A DNA stretch of 64,000 nt from Arenibacter sp. F20364. GTDB taxonomy: Bacteria > Bacteroidota > Bacteroidia > Flavobacteriales > Flavobacteriaceae. Numbering within the stretch: the stretch's first letter is position 1; every line of letters begins with the position of its first letter. The translations under genes and the position numbers were made by a program. Where the stretch lies: contig NZ_JALKBD010000014.1 in the NCBI RefSeq assembly GCF_023015905.1, positions 87,009 to 151,008 of the forward strand. Reading direction: 5' to 3'. Below the pieces are notes generated by a model. It was not told the origin of the DNA and searched no databases. It worked only from the letters and a program-made list of their open reading frames with translations. Positions 44,005 through 52,006 of this stretch are shown piece by piece.

Positions 44005-44436
44005 ATGGTAGATATTACCCATAAAAAAGCCACATTACGCACTGCTGTTGCCCAGGCTATAGTCCAGGTAAGTACGGAGGATACTATAAGGGCGATAAAA
44101 AATAATACGGTCCCCAAGGGGGATGTATTTGCCATGAGCAAGGCTGCCGGTTTATTGGGAGTTAAGAAGACAGCAGACCTATTGCCCGACTGTCACCCCT
44201 TGCCCATAGAATACACCGATATTTCCTACTCTATAGACGGTTTAAAGATTACGGTTTTGATTACGGTGAAGACCATTTACAAGACTGGGGTGGAAGTAGA
44301 GGCTATGCACGGCGCCAGTATAGTAGCCCTTAATATGTACGACATGTTAAAGCCTATAGACAAAGGAATTGAAATCCAAAATATTAAGCTGTTAAAGAAA
44401 ACGGGGGGCAAGTCGGATATTGGTATAAATGAGTAA
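44005..44436 (+). CDS. moaC: Cyclic pyranopterin monophosphate synthase
   Basis: 143 residues; with MoaA it turns GTP into cyclic pyranopterin monophosphate. Typical blocks are MVDITHKKATLRTAVAQ, VPKGDVFAMSKAAGLLGVKKTADLLPDCHPLPI, KTGVEVEAMHGAS and MYDMLKPIDKG, ending TGGKSD. The central loop reads AMHGAS where most have ALTAVS or similar. It is shorter at the N-terminus than the E. coli protein (about 160). It forms a two-gene unit with moaE, 2 bases apart. Confidence 0.93.
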   Translation: MVDITHKKATLRTAVAQAIVQVSTEDTIRAIKNNTVPKGDVFAMSKAAGLLGVKKTADLLPDCHPLPIEYTDISYSIDGLKITVLITVKTIYKTGVEVEAMHGASIVALNMYDMLKPIDKGIEIQNIKLLKKTGGKSDIGINE

Positions 44437-44480
44437 TCCTCACTTTTAATTTTTAACAAATCTTTTGGAAGAACTCTGTA

Positions 44481-44488
44481 TATCTTTG
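44481..44488 (+). promoter_or_regulatory. -7 box just before the 44493 gene
   Basis: TATCTTTG is a perfect TAnnTTTG match that ends only 4 bases before the ATG. A transcript from it would be nearly leaderless. Confidence 0.45.
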
Positions 44489-44492
44489 TGGT

Positions 44493-44867
44493 ATGAAAGT
44501 ATCAAGGTGCTTACATCTTTTGAGGTTTCTGGTTGTTATACTCTTATTTGGTATAGGCCAGGTATCGTTGGCAACCCCCAAGGAGGCCAAGGAAGTTATA
44601 ACTGGGGTTAATGGTGAGATCCAAACGGACCATCATTTAAGCTACGAGATGCCAAATTCTGGGCATACCATGCTGTTGGTAGAAGGCAATTATCAATTGC
44701 CAACGGTCAACGAATTAAGGCCCAATCTCAATTTATTATATCCCAATGCCATAAGTTGCCTCTCCGAACTCAAGGAAAAGGAACTTATGTCCATAAAAAA
44801 GGAGGCCCAAATTATTGCTAGTTTGGATGGGCTTACCATTATCTATCCCTTTCACACTTTTTTATAA
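44493..44867 (+). CDS. Small secreted protein of unknown function
   Basis: 124 residues with a signal peptide (LHLLRFLVVILLFGIGQVSLA). The mature part has no motif I recognise: it includes SGHTMLLVEGNYQLPTVNELRPNLNLLYPNAISCLSELKEKEL and IIASLDGLTIIYPFHTFL, with a single Cys. It stands 56 bases after moaC but has its own promoter-like box. A periplasmic location is likely; nothing more can be said. Confidence 0.65.
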   Translation: MKVSRCLHLLRFLVVILLFGIGQVSLATPKEAKEVITGVNGEIQTDHHLSYEMPNSGHTMLLVEGNYQLPTVNELRPNLNLLYPNAISCLSELKEKELMSIKKEAQIIASLDGLTIIYPFHTFL

Positions 44868-44989
44868 ATTTTTCCATTGGTCATATGTAATTCCAGAATA
44901 AGCAATTTTGGAAATTTCCCCATACCATACATTGACATTTATAAGTGGGGATGTAATTAGTAAATGGAATAATTTAAAAAAAATATACA

Positions 44990-45499
44990 ATGAATGTATC
45001 AATGCTATTGGTATCAGCTTTATTGGTGCTTTGCACCATCATACCTTTTGTAATCCTCAATAAATCAGGAAAAGGGGATTTAAAATTAATGTCAAAGGAA
45101 ATTAAAAACATAATGGTCCAATCAAAATTGAAATTCGACTTAAAGGAAAGTTGGGGCAATTCTTTTATCGGCCTGGATTCGAATAATAAGAAACTTATTT
45201 TTTCCAAAGTATTCGATGGCGTTGTAGCGCTGGAAAATATTGATCTCAATGAGGTGTCGAATATCAAAATCGTAAAGAAAACCTATGAGCTCAGGTCCAA
45301 AAATAAGAAGGAGACCGTTTTGGAGAAATTGGATTTGGAGATCGGCTTTTTAGACCATGACAAGCCCATTAAGGCCCTTAATTTTTACGACATTAACAGT
45401 ATTTACATGGAAGATTATGAACTTGTCCGAGCCGAAAAATGGAGTGCCACCATCAATGGGGCAGTGGCAACATCTTTAAAAAGCGCTAAAGTGGCTTAA
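44990..45499 (+). CDS. Membrane-anchored protein of unknown function
   Basis: 169 residues. The first 25 residues form a hydrophobic anchor (MLLVSALLVLCTIIPFVIL), followed by a cytosolic or periplasmic domain with alternating strands (NSFIGLDSNNKKLIFSKVFDGVVALENIDLNEVSNIKIVKK). The strand pattern may be a PH-like fold, but this is a guess. A Lys/Glu-rich segment KTYELRSKNKKETVLEKL precedes the second half. A good terminator-like hairpin follows at 45521-45570. Confidence 0.65.
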   Translation: MNVSMLLVSALLVLCTIIPFVILNKSGKGDLKLMSKEIKNIMVQSKLKFDLKESWGNSFIGLDSNNKKLIFSKVFDGVVALENIDLNEVSNIKIVKKTYELRSKNKKETVLEKLDLEIGFLDHDKPIKALNFYDINSIYMEDYELVRAEKWSATINGAVATSLKSAKVA

Positions 45500-45520
45500 C
45501 CACTATATATGCAATTAGGG

Positions 45521-45570
45521 AATAGCCTAGGCAATGGAAGAATTAATTTTTTCCAAGAACCTAGGCTATT
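45521..45570. terminator. Terminator between convergent genes
   Basis: AATAGCCTAGG (45521-45531) pairs perfectly with CCTAGGCTATT (45560-45570), followed by TTTATTTA. An inner TGGAA/TTCCA pair shortens the loop. It lies between the convergent 44990 and 45611 genes and can serve both. Confidence 0.7.
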
Positions 45571-45610
45571 TTTATTTATCGAAGTGGAGGTGTCAACGAA
45601 TTATGAACAG

Positions 45611-46339
45611 TTATTTGGCAACCCTTTTGGTCCATATTTCATTTAAGGGGTCGCCCTTACTACTTTTACCGCTATGGTACCAATCGTTGCCATTTAATTC
45701 ATAATTGAAATCCAGTGCTGCCCCTACACGCGAATTGTCCCTGGAAAAATAGGCTATTTTTTCTAAATATTTACCGTTGGTTGCATCATAACTACCTCCC
45801 CCACTACCAAAAAACTCAAAGGTTTCGGTGTTGTAGGCAATCCATTGAAAATGCCCGTTCAATAAATATTTCATGGTCTTTCTTGGTCTGGTAGTATCCC
45901 TTCTTTGTTCCCCTTCCTCTGTTACCCGGCCGGCCATCAGCCACTTGCCGTCCAGATCCTGGGTGCCTAGTTTAGTGGGCGTAAAAGTCATGGGCTTGGC
46001 CCCTTCCAGTATCAAATTTCCTTTTTTTAGCTTATAGGGTACATTTATACTCGTAATTTTGTCTTCTTTATGGTTGGAATTAAATTCAAGATCAACCATT
46101 AGGTTATTGCCCGAAGTCTTGTAGTAGCCCCCCATCGTTTTTATGAATTCTGCAGGGGACTCTTTATAGATGGTATGCACATAGTAATCCGCGTCCAATT
46201 TCAACTCGTGATGAAGGGTTCCATCCTTGCTTTTTTCCTCAAAATGATAGACGTTGGCAGGAATTTGGGCCGTAATTTTATCAAAAAAAGAGAGGAAGAG
46301 AATAAGACCAATAAAAACACTAATTTTTGTAAGCTTCAT
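45611..46339 (-). CDS. DUF4488-like secreted protein
   Basis: 242 residues with a signal peptide (IGLILFLSFFDKITAQ). The body seems to be two lipocalin-like halves; the second has LDGKWLMAGRV, MKYLLNGHFQWIAYNTETFEFFGSGGGSYDATNGKYLEKIAYFSRD and NEIWTKR, the layout of DUF4488 and related small beta-barrel domains in Bacteroidota. A ligand is unknown. A strong imperfect palindrome lies about 77 bases upstream. Confidence 0.75.
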   Translation of the reverse strand: MKLTKISVFIGLILFLSFFDKITAQIPANVYHFEEKSKDGTLHHELKLDADYYVHTIYKESPAEFIKTMGGYYKTSGNNLMVDLEFNSNHKEDKITSINVPYKLKKGNLILEGAKPMTFTPTKLGTQDLDGKWLMAGRVTEEGEQRRDTTRPRKTMKYLLNGHFQWIAYNTETFEFFGSGGGSYDATNGKYLEKIAYFSRDNSRVGAALDFNYELNGNDWYHSGKSSKGDPLNEIWTKRVAK

Positions 46340-46415
46340 GACTATCTGGTTTTTATTTAAAAATAGTCAAGAAAAGGTTAAAAATCAACGGTTTAAATTT
46401 AATTTTTAGTTAATT

Positions 46416-46456
46416 TTTTACTATAAAGTAAATGCATTTTTTACTTTACTGTAAAA
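46416..46456. promoter_or_regulatory. 17-base imperfect inverted repeat upstream of the DUF4488-like gene
   Basis: TTTTACTATAAAGTAAA (46416-46432) faces TTTACTTTACTGTAAAA (46440-46456); 15 of 17 pairs are correct with a 7-base loop. It lies in the AT-rich 214-base stretch between the 45611 gene and the next rightward reading frame. It may be an operator or a weak terminator. Confidence 0.55.
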
Positions 46457-46553
46457 TTTTTTAAAACGCTTGTTTTTTCATTTTTTTTGTTTTCATTTGC
46501 CACATCAAATTAGCCTTAAATTTTATCTTGATATTAGCACCTAGTTGAGTACA

Positions 46554-46724
46554 ATGAACCATATTTATAATTTTGGGCTTCTGGCAGCAGGAGGATTCAG
46601 GCAACTGATATTTAGTGGTATAGATAGCCAAAATTTACTACGTATTCCTAATTTTTCTTCCATCGTGAGCAGTCAGCACGACTATTTTTTTATCCCGACC
46701 ACTGAAAAGCAGATAATTGTTTAG
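46554..46724 (+). CDS. Possible 56-residue small protein upstream of speA
   Basis: A short frame reads MNHIYNFGLLAAGGFRQLIF, later IPNFSSIVSSQHDYFFIPTTEKQIIV, with a stop at 46722-46724, 77 bases before speA. It has no known family and no clear ribosome-binding site, which is normal in this phylum. Its position makes it a candidate leader peptide or small independent gene. Low confidence because it rests only on being open and on its codon character. Confidence 0.35.
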   Translation: MNHIYNFGLLAAGGFRQLIFSGIDSQNLLRIPNFSSIVSSQHDYFFIPTTEKQIIV

Positions 46725-46801
46725 AGATTTAGTTATTATTCCTAATATTATTTGCATTTGGCAATGCTATTTACTTATTTACAATTCATATATTTATTTA
46801 A

Positions 46802-48259
46802 ATGAACACGAAGTATATTAATCTTATAGATCAAACCTACTATTTTCCTCAGGAGGAGTTTTCATTGGAAGGAGAAAACCTAAAGTTCCATGGCATTTCA
46901 CTTATGGATTTGGTAGAGGAGTATGGTAGTCCTTTGAAGTTTACCTATTTGCCTAAAATTTCCGAAAATATAAACAAGGCAAAGGGATGGTTTAAAATAG
47001 CCATGGAAAAGAATAACTACAAAGGTAAATACCATTATTGTTATTGTACCAAAAGTTCCCATTTTAAACCTGTGTTGAACGAAGCCTTAAAAAATGACAT
47101 TCATATAGAAACGTCTTCTGCCTTTGATATAAACATTGTTGAAAAATTAAAGGAAAAGGGCACCATCAAGGACAATACCTATGTAATTTGTAATGGGTTT
47201 AAAAGAGATCAATATATTACCAATATAGCCAATCTAATAAACGGAGGACACCAGAATTGTATTCCTATAATAGATAATTATGAGGAAATAGATCTTTTGT
47301 CAGACGCTATCAACGATACTTTTAAGGTTGGGATCAGAATTGCTTCCGAGGAGGAGCCAAAATTCGAATTCTATACTTCCCGTTTGGGAATCGGATACAA
47401 AAATATTGTACCTTTTTATGAGAATCAAATTAAGGACAATGACAAGGTTGAGTTAAAAATGCTACACTTTTTCATTAATACCGGTATTCGTGATAACGCC
47501 TATTATTGGAACGAATTGGTAAAATGTTTAAAGGTGTACGTAAGGCTTAAAAAGATATGTCCATCCTTGGATAGTCTTAACATAGGGGGTGGTTTCCCTA
47601 TTAAGAATTCCTTGGCCTTTGAGTACGACTATCAATACATGATAGATGAGATTATAAATCAAATTAATATTGCCTGTAAGGAAGCGGATGTTGCAGTTCC
47701 AAATATCTTTACCGAGTTTGGAAGTTTTACGGTAGGTGAGAGTGGTGGGGCTATCTATGAAATATTATATCAGAAGCAGCAGAACGATCGTGAAAAGTGG
47801 AATATGATCGACTCCTCCTTTATAACCACTTTACCGGATACCTGGGCCATTAACAAACGCTTTATCATGTTGGCAATTAATCGTTGGCAAGATGAATACG
47901 AACGGGTATTATTGGGTGGACTTACATGCGATAGTGATGATTATTACAATAGTGAACAAAACATGAATGCGATCTATTTGCCCAAGTATAGAAAGGATAA
48001 ACCTTTGTATATTGGGTTCTTCAATACTGGGGCCTATCAGGAAACTATTGGAGGTTATGGCGGACTACAGCACTGTTTAATACCACATCCAAAACATATT
48101 CTAATAGATAAGGACGAAAACGGAAATATAACAACCAAATTATTTAGCGAACAACAAAAGGCGGAGGATCTGCTAAATATTTTAGGATACGATATGAAAC
48201 CCAGTGCCAAAGCTAAAGTTGGTGAAAGCATTGAGAAACCAATTAAATCTGACCTTTAA
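46802..48259 (+). CDS. speA: Arginine decarboxylase (PLP-dependent, alanine-racemase fold)
   Basis: A 485-residue enzyme making agmatine from arginine. The PLP lysine is in YHYCYCTKSSHF, near residue 80, as in fold-type III decarboxylases. The glycine-rich phosphate site SLNIGGGFPIKNS and the late FTEFGSFTVGESGG are clear. It is the shorter Bacteroidota form; the 630-residue enterobacterial SpeA has an extra insert. It opens a cluster with agmatinase 20 bases downstream and a deoxyhypusine-synthase-like gene, so agmatine is likely converted to putrescine and then to a longer polyamine. Confidence 0.93.
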   Translation: MNTKYINLIDQTYYFPQEEFSLEGENLKFHGISLMDLVEEYGSPLKFTYLPKISENINKAKGWFKIAMEKNNYKGKYHYCYCTKSSHFKPVLNEALKNDIHIETSSAFDINIVEKLKEKGTIKDNTYVICNGFKRDQYITNIANLINGGHQNCIPIIDNYEEIDLLSDAINDTFKVGIRIASEEEPKFEFYTSRLGIGYKNIVPFYENQIKDNDKVELKMLHFFINTGIRDNAYYWNELVKCLKVYVRLKKICPSLDSLNIGGGFPIKNSLAFEYDYQYMIDEIINQINIACKEADVAVPNIFTEFGSFTVGESGGAIYEILYQKQQNDREKWNMIDSSFITTLPDTWAINKRFIMLAINRWQDEYERVLLGGLTCDSDDYYNSEQNMNAIYLPKYRKDKPLYIGFFNTGAYQETIGGYGGLQHCLIPHPKHILIDKDENGNITTKLFSEQQKAEDLLNILGYDMKPSAKAKVGESIEKPIKSDL

Positions 48260-48279
48260 AATCAATAAACTTTAAACAA

Positions 48280-49224
48280 ATGAACACAACTAACAATTAC
48301 GCTGGCATACCTGACGAGTTTGCGCAATTGGAAAAGGCAAAGGTAGTTTTGATACCTGTGCCTTATGATGGAACTAGTACTTGGGGGAAAGGTGCGGACA
48401 AGGGACCCAAAGCTTTTTTGGATGCATCCGAAAATATGGAATGGTATGATATTGAAACCGATACGGAAGTATATCAACAAGGGATATATTTGGCCAATGC
48501 CATAGACGAGGACAGTTCTCCAGAGGCCATGGTAAATGCCGTACACAAGGCGACCAAGGAATATATTAAAAGGAATAAGTTTGTTACCATTTTTGGAGGC
48601 GAGCATTCAATTTCAATAGGTACCATTAGGGCTTTTAATGAGTGTTTTGACAACCTGACCGTGTTGCATATAGACGCACATGCAGATATAAGGAAGTCGT
48701 ATAATGGAAGTAAATTTAATCATGCCTGTGCTGTTCACGAGGCAAGTCAGACCACAAATCTTATCCAAGTGGGCATACGCAGTATGGATGTCATTGAAAA
48801 AACCTTCATTGATGAAGAAAAAACCTTCTTCGCACATGATATGGTAAACGATGAATATTGGACAGATAAGGTCATTGATCTTATGACCGATAATGTCTTT
48901 ATAACGTTTGACCTGGATGTATTGGACCCGTCCATAATGCCTTCAACCGGAACACCGGAACCTGGGGGGCTGTTTTACTATGAGACCTTGGAGTTTCTAA
49001 AACAGGTATTTGAAGATAAAAATGTTGTAGGATTCGATATTGTTGAACTTTGTCCCAATAAGATGGATAAGTCTTCCGATTTTCTTGCGGCCAAATTATA
49101 TTATAAAATGCTGAGCTATAAGTTTATGGGTGAGGCCGTAGAGGACGAATACGACAACACTTATGACGTTGATTCCAAAGTGGGAAGCAATAACAATTTA
49201 AAATTCGACGATGACGAAGACTAA
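48280..49224 (+). CDS. speB: Agmatinase
   Basis: A 314-residue ureohydrolase that splits agmatine to putrescine and urea with two Mn2+ ions. All metal ligands are visible: His109 in GGEHSISIG, Asp132, His134 and Asp136 in HIDAHADI, and Asp211 and Asp213 in TFDLDVLDPS. TGTPEPGG follows as in the family. The last residues are Asp/Glu/Asn-rich. The final 14 bases overlap the next gene, so translation is coupled. Confidence 0.95.
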   Translation: MNTTNNYAGIPDEFAQLEKAKVVLIPVPYDGTSTWGKGADKGPKAFLDASENMEWYDIETDTEVYQQGIYLANAIDEDSSPEAMVNAVHKATKEYIKRNKFVTIFGGEHSISIGTIRAFNECFDNLTVLHIDAHADIRKSYNGSKFNHACAVHEASQTTNLIQVGIRSMDVIEKTFIDEEKTFFAHDMVNDEYWTDKVIDLMTDNVFITFDLDVLDPSIMPSTGTPEPGGLFYYETLEFLKQVFEDKNVVGFDIVELCPNKMDKSSDFLAAKLYYKMLSYKFMGEAVEDEYDNTYDVDSKVGSNNNLKFDDDED

Positions 49225-50188
49225 AGGAGAGATCTCCAATTTTATTGAAAAGTATTATTTACATTTTAACGCAGCCGCTTTGGTGGATGCTGCAAAAGGA
49301 TATGAGGATCAACTAAAGCAGGGTTCCAAGATGTTGGTTTCTTTGGCTGGCGCCATGAGTACCGCAGAGCTGGGAAAGATATTTGCTGAGGTTATCCGCC
49401 AGGATAAGGTGCATATCATTTCCTGCACGGGAGCCAATTTGGAAGAGGATATCATGAATCTTGTGGCACATTCCCATTATAAACGCGTGCCGGATTACCG
49501 TGATCTAACCCCTCAGGATGAGTGGGACCTGTTGGAGAAGGGCTTGAACAGGGTAACTGATACCTGCATTCCGGAGCATGAGGCATTCAGAAGGCTACAG
49601 AAGCATATTTTTGAAATTTGGAAAAATGCCGAGGATGCCGGGGAAAGGTATTTGCCGCATGAGTTCATGTACAAACTCTTGCTTTCCGGGGTTTTGGAAG
49701 AATATTACGAAATAGACATAAAGGATTCATGGATGTATGCCGCAGCGGAGAAGAATCTGCCTATTGTTTGCCCAGGTTGGGAAGATAGTACTATGGGGAA
49801 TATCTTTGCCTCCTATGTGGTAAAAGGTGAGTTAAAGGCCAGTACCATGAAGTCCGGTATTGAATATATGACCTTTCTGGCGGATTGGTACACTGCCAAT
49901 TCTGAAAAAGGGATTGGATTTTTTCAGATAGGTGGTGGGATCGCCGGAGATTTTCCTATTTGTGTTGTACCTATGCTGTACCAAGATCTTGAAAGGACAG
50001 ATACACCGTTTTGGAGTTATTTTTGCCAGATCAGTGACTCAACCACAAGCTATGGTTCTTACTCGGGAGCAGTACCGAATGAGAAAATTACATGGGGAAA
50101 ATTGGATATAAATACCCCGAAATTTATTATTGAAAGTGATGCAACCATTGTTGCGCCATTAATTTTTGCATACCTATTAGACATGTAG
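49211..50188 (+). CDS. Deoxyhypusine synthase-family protein, possible homospermidine synthase
   Basis: 325 residues. The family transfers the aminobutyl group of spermidine through a lysine imine. Conserved blocks are LVSLAGAMSTAELGKI, IISCTGANLEEDI, IVCPGWEDSTMGN and the NAD-site GGGIAGDFP. The catalytic lysine in TWGKLD (Lys297) is kept, while the HH of the eukaryotic VVKHH segment is absent. Bacteria lack eIF5A, and several bacterial members are known to make homospermidine; being third in a speA-speB operon (14-base overlap) fits a polyamine product. That role is inferred. Confidence 0.85.
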   Translation: MTKTKGEISNFIEKYYLHFNAAALVDAAKGYEDQLKQGSKMLVSLAGAMSTAELGKIFAEVIRQDKVHIISCTGANLEEDIMNLVAHSHYKRVPDYRDLTPQDEWDLLEKGLNRVTDTCIPEHEAFRRLQKHIFEIWKNAEDAGERYLPHEFMYKLLLSGVLEEYYEIDIKDSWMYAAAEKNLPIVCPGWEDSTMGNIFASYVVKGELKASTMKSGIEYMTFLADWYTANSEKGIGFFQIGGGIAGDFPICVVPMLYQDLERTDTPFWSYFCQISDSTTSYGSYSGAVPNEKITWGKLDINTPKFIIESDATIVAPLIFAYLLDM

Positions 50189-50191
50189 TAT

Positions 50192-50506
50192 ATGGACAAT
50201 TTAAAAAGAGTTATTGTAGACTTTAAAAAACTTACTCCCGAAGTTTTGAAACTTTTGGTTGAGAAGTATCCGGATGGCTACGACGATCTTAATATTATCT
50301 CCTTTAAGAATGCACAAGGGGAGCGCATTGAGGCCGTTGAGGTTACCACCGAGGACACTAAATATCTAGTCAAGATTAGCGCCAAGTTGGAAAAGACCAT
50401 GGCCAATTACGACGAGGATGATTATGAGGATTTTGATGATGACGATCCAGATGCCATTCCAGATGTGGATATGGAAGGAGTAGAGGGAGATGAGGACGAT
50501 GATTAA
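50192..50506 (+). CDS. Small acidic protein of the polyamine cluster
   Basis: 104 residues, cytosolic. The first 70 residues form a compact alpha/beta domain (LKRVIVDFKKLTPEVLKLLVEKYPDGYDDLNIISFKNAQGE), the rest is a highly acidic tail of Asp and Glu (YDEDDYEDFDDDDPDA). Such proteins follow the deoxyhypusine-synthase-like gene in related flavobacteria by my recollection, but the function is unknown. The acidic tail could bind polyamines or basic proteins; this is speculation. It starts 3 bases after the previous stop. Confidence 0.75.
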   Translation: MDNLKRVIVDFKKLTPEVLKLLVEKYPDGYDDLNIISFKNAQGERIEAVEVTTEDTKYLVKISAKLEKTMANYDEDDYEDFDDDDPDAIPDVDMEGVEGDEDDD

Positions 50507-50511
50507 CGGGG

Positions 50512-51291
50512 ATGTTTGAGGTTGCCGCCGTTCATGTAGCATCATCGATCAATATTAGGCAATGTAAATTACAATTGCCCTTAAAAATATTGTTTTCGGA
50601 CAGTGATGAGCTCTATTTGAAAAACGGCGAAAAAAAATTCGTTTATATATTTCAATATGGTCTAGTGTCTTTTTTTAATCATTCCGAGAATGAAAAAGCG
50701 AAAATTCTAGATACCCTATCCGCAATTACCAAGGAGAACAGCACTCCCCAATTTACGGAAACTATTCAAGTGGAAATAATCGAAGGTCACCAAAAGGTGG
50801 CCTTCGATAAAGTAATCTTGCCCAGTTTTGATTCCGAGTTTATTAGATTGGTAATGCTGAATACTTCCCAATCGGTGGCCTTAGACCAATATTCCGAAAT
50901 TACCCAACAACTATTGGAAGAAACCAATGAACACACCCAATATTTGGAAAAAAAGGGAAAGCTCAATATTTCGGGAATTAAGCTCAAGAAGTTTATAGGG
51001 AAGGTATTGAATATAAAAAATCAGATATCCGAAAACCTATATATTTTTGATGAGCCGGAAAGTACGTGGGAAAATGAGCAGCTGAATAGGTTAAACCTAG
51101 AACTGAAACAAACGTTCGACCTAAAGATAAGGTATAGAAATATACACGAACAATTGGGAATCATTAAAGAAAACCTGGAGTTGTTTAAAGATATCTGGGA
51201 CCATAGGGAAAGCAGTAGATTGGAGTGGGTCATTATTATCCTGATTTTGGTAGAGGTTTTAGATCTTTTTGTGTTTAGGTTGTGGAGGTAA
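50512..51291 (+). CDS. DUF155 (RMD1/Sif2-like) membrane protein
   Basis: 259 residues. The N-terminal part FEVAAVHVASSINIRQCK and KKFVYIFQYGLVSFFNHSENEK, the middle helical coiled segment, and a C-terminal tail anchor WVIIILILVEVLDLFVFRLW match the DUF155 family (yeast RMD1, RMND1), known in eukaryotes from meiosis and mitochondrial translation. In bacteria the role is unknown. It lies 5 bases after the acidic gene, the last of the speA cluster. The order of the tail anchor suggests the domain faces the cytosol. Confidence 0.85.
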   Translation: MFEVAAVHVASSINIRQCKLQLPLKILFSDSDELYLKNGEKKFVYIFQYGLVSFFNHSENEKAKILDTLSAITKENSTPQFTETIQVEIIEGHQKVAFDKVILPSFDSEFIRLVMLNTSQSVALDQYSEITQQLLEETNEHTQYLEKKGKLNISGIKLKKFIGKVLNIKNQISENLYIFDEPESTWENEQLNRLNLELKQTFDLKIRYRNIHEQLGIIKENLELFKDIWDHRESSRLEWVIIILILVEVLDLFVFRLWR

Positions 51292-51468
51292 ATTGCCATT
51301 GATCTTTTTATTACCTTAGTTAAACGATCAACATTAAATCAATGCCTTAAGCAATGCGCCATATTATTCCTAGAAATCTTCCGATATATTTCTAGATGTA
51401 GGGATCAATGGCAGATTGCCCCTGATAGGTAAAGTGATGACTAATTGTTAACAAATAAATATGAACAG

Positions 51469-51885
51469 ATGAAAAATGCACCCTTCCATATGTCATTGCC
51501 CTGCCTAAGCATAAGCAAAACAGAAGATTTCTACGTAAACGTCATCGGTGCCGAATTGGGAAGGCACTCTTCCCGATGGCTGGATATCAATCTCTTTGGA
51601 AACCAGATTACGTTTACCAAAGCCGGCATTTTTAATTTTACCTTTAAGACCTATAAGTTTGAAGATACGGTGCTGCCATCTTTTCACTTTGGGGTAATTG
51701 TGGATGAAAGTACCTGGAATAATTTGCATGCCAAATTAACAAAGTCGGAATATGAACTTACCACCGAGGTCGTTTTTTTAAAGGACAAAATAGGGGAGCA
51801 TAAGTCCTTTTTTATTCAGGATCCAAATGGACACATGGTAGAATTTAAATGTTTCAAAAAGCCTAAAGAGATGTTCTTGTCCTGA
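51469..51885 (+). CDS. VOC (glyoxalase-like) family protein
   Basis: 138 residues from ATG 51469; a reading from TTG 51445 only adds eight unrelated residues. It has the two beta-alpha-beta-beta-beta modules of the vicinal oxygen chelate fold: FHMSLPCLSISKTEDFYVNVIGAELGR and later SFHFGVIVDE, ending SFFIQDPNGHMVEFKCF with a metal-ligand Glu. His near the start (PFHMSLP) could be another ligand. The reaction is unknown; the best relatives are small glyoxalase/dioxygenase-like proteins. Confidence 0.85.
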   Translation: MKNAPFHMSLPCLSISKTEDFYVNVIGAELGRHSSRWLDINLFGNQITFTKAGIFNFTFKTYKFEDTVLPSFHFGVIVDESTWNNLHAKLTKSEYELTTEVVFLKDKIGEHKSFFIQDPNGHMVEFKCFKKPKEMFLS

Positions 51886-52006
51886 TTTTCAGGATTATCT
51901 CCGAAAGCCAACCGTTATTTAATAAATTAATAATCAATAATTCTTGATTCCCAGGGGTCAAGTGTTTTATTTTGCAATTAATTAAAAAGAAAATTTAGAC
52001 AAAGAA

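Noticed and set aside
49211..50188. Evidence of eIF5A-like modification system
   Set aside because: No eIF5A-like substrate gene is in the window, and bacteria are not known to have one.
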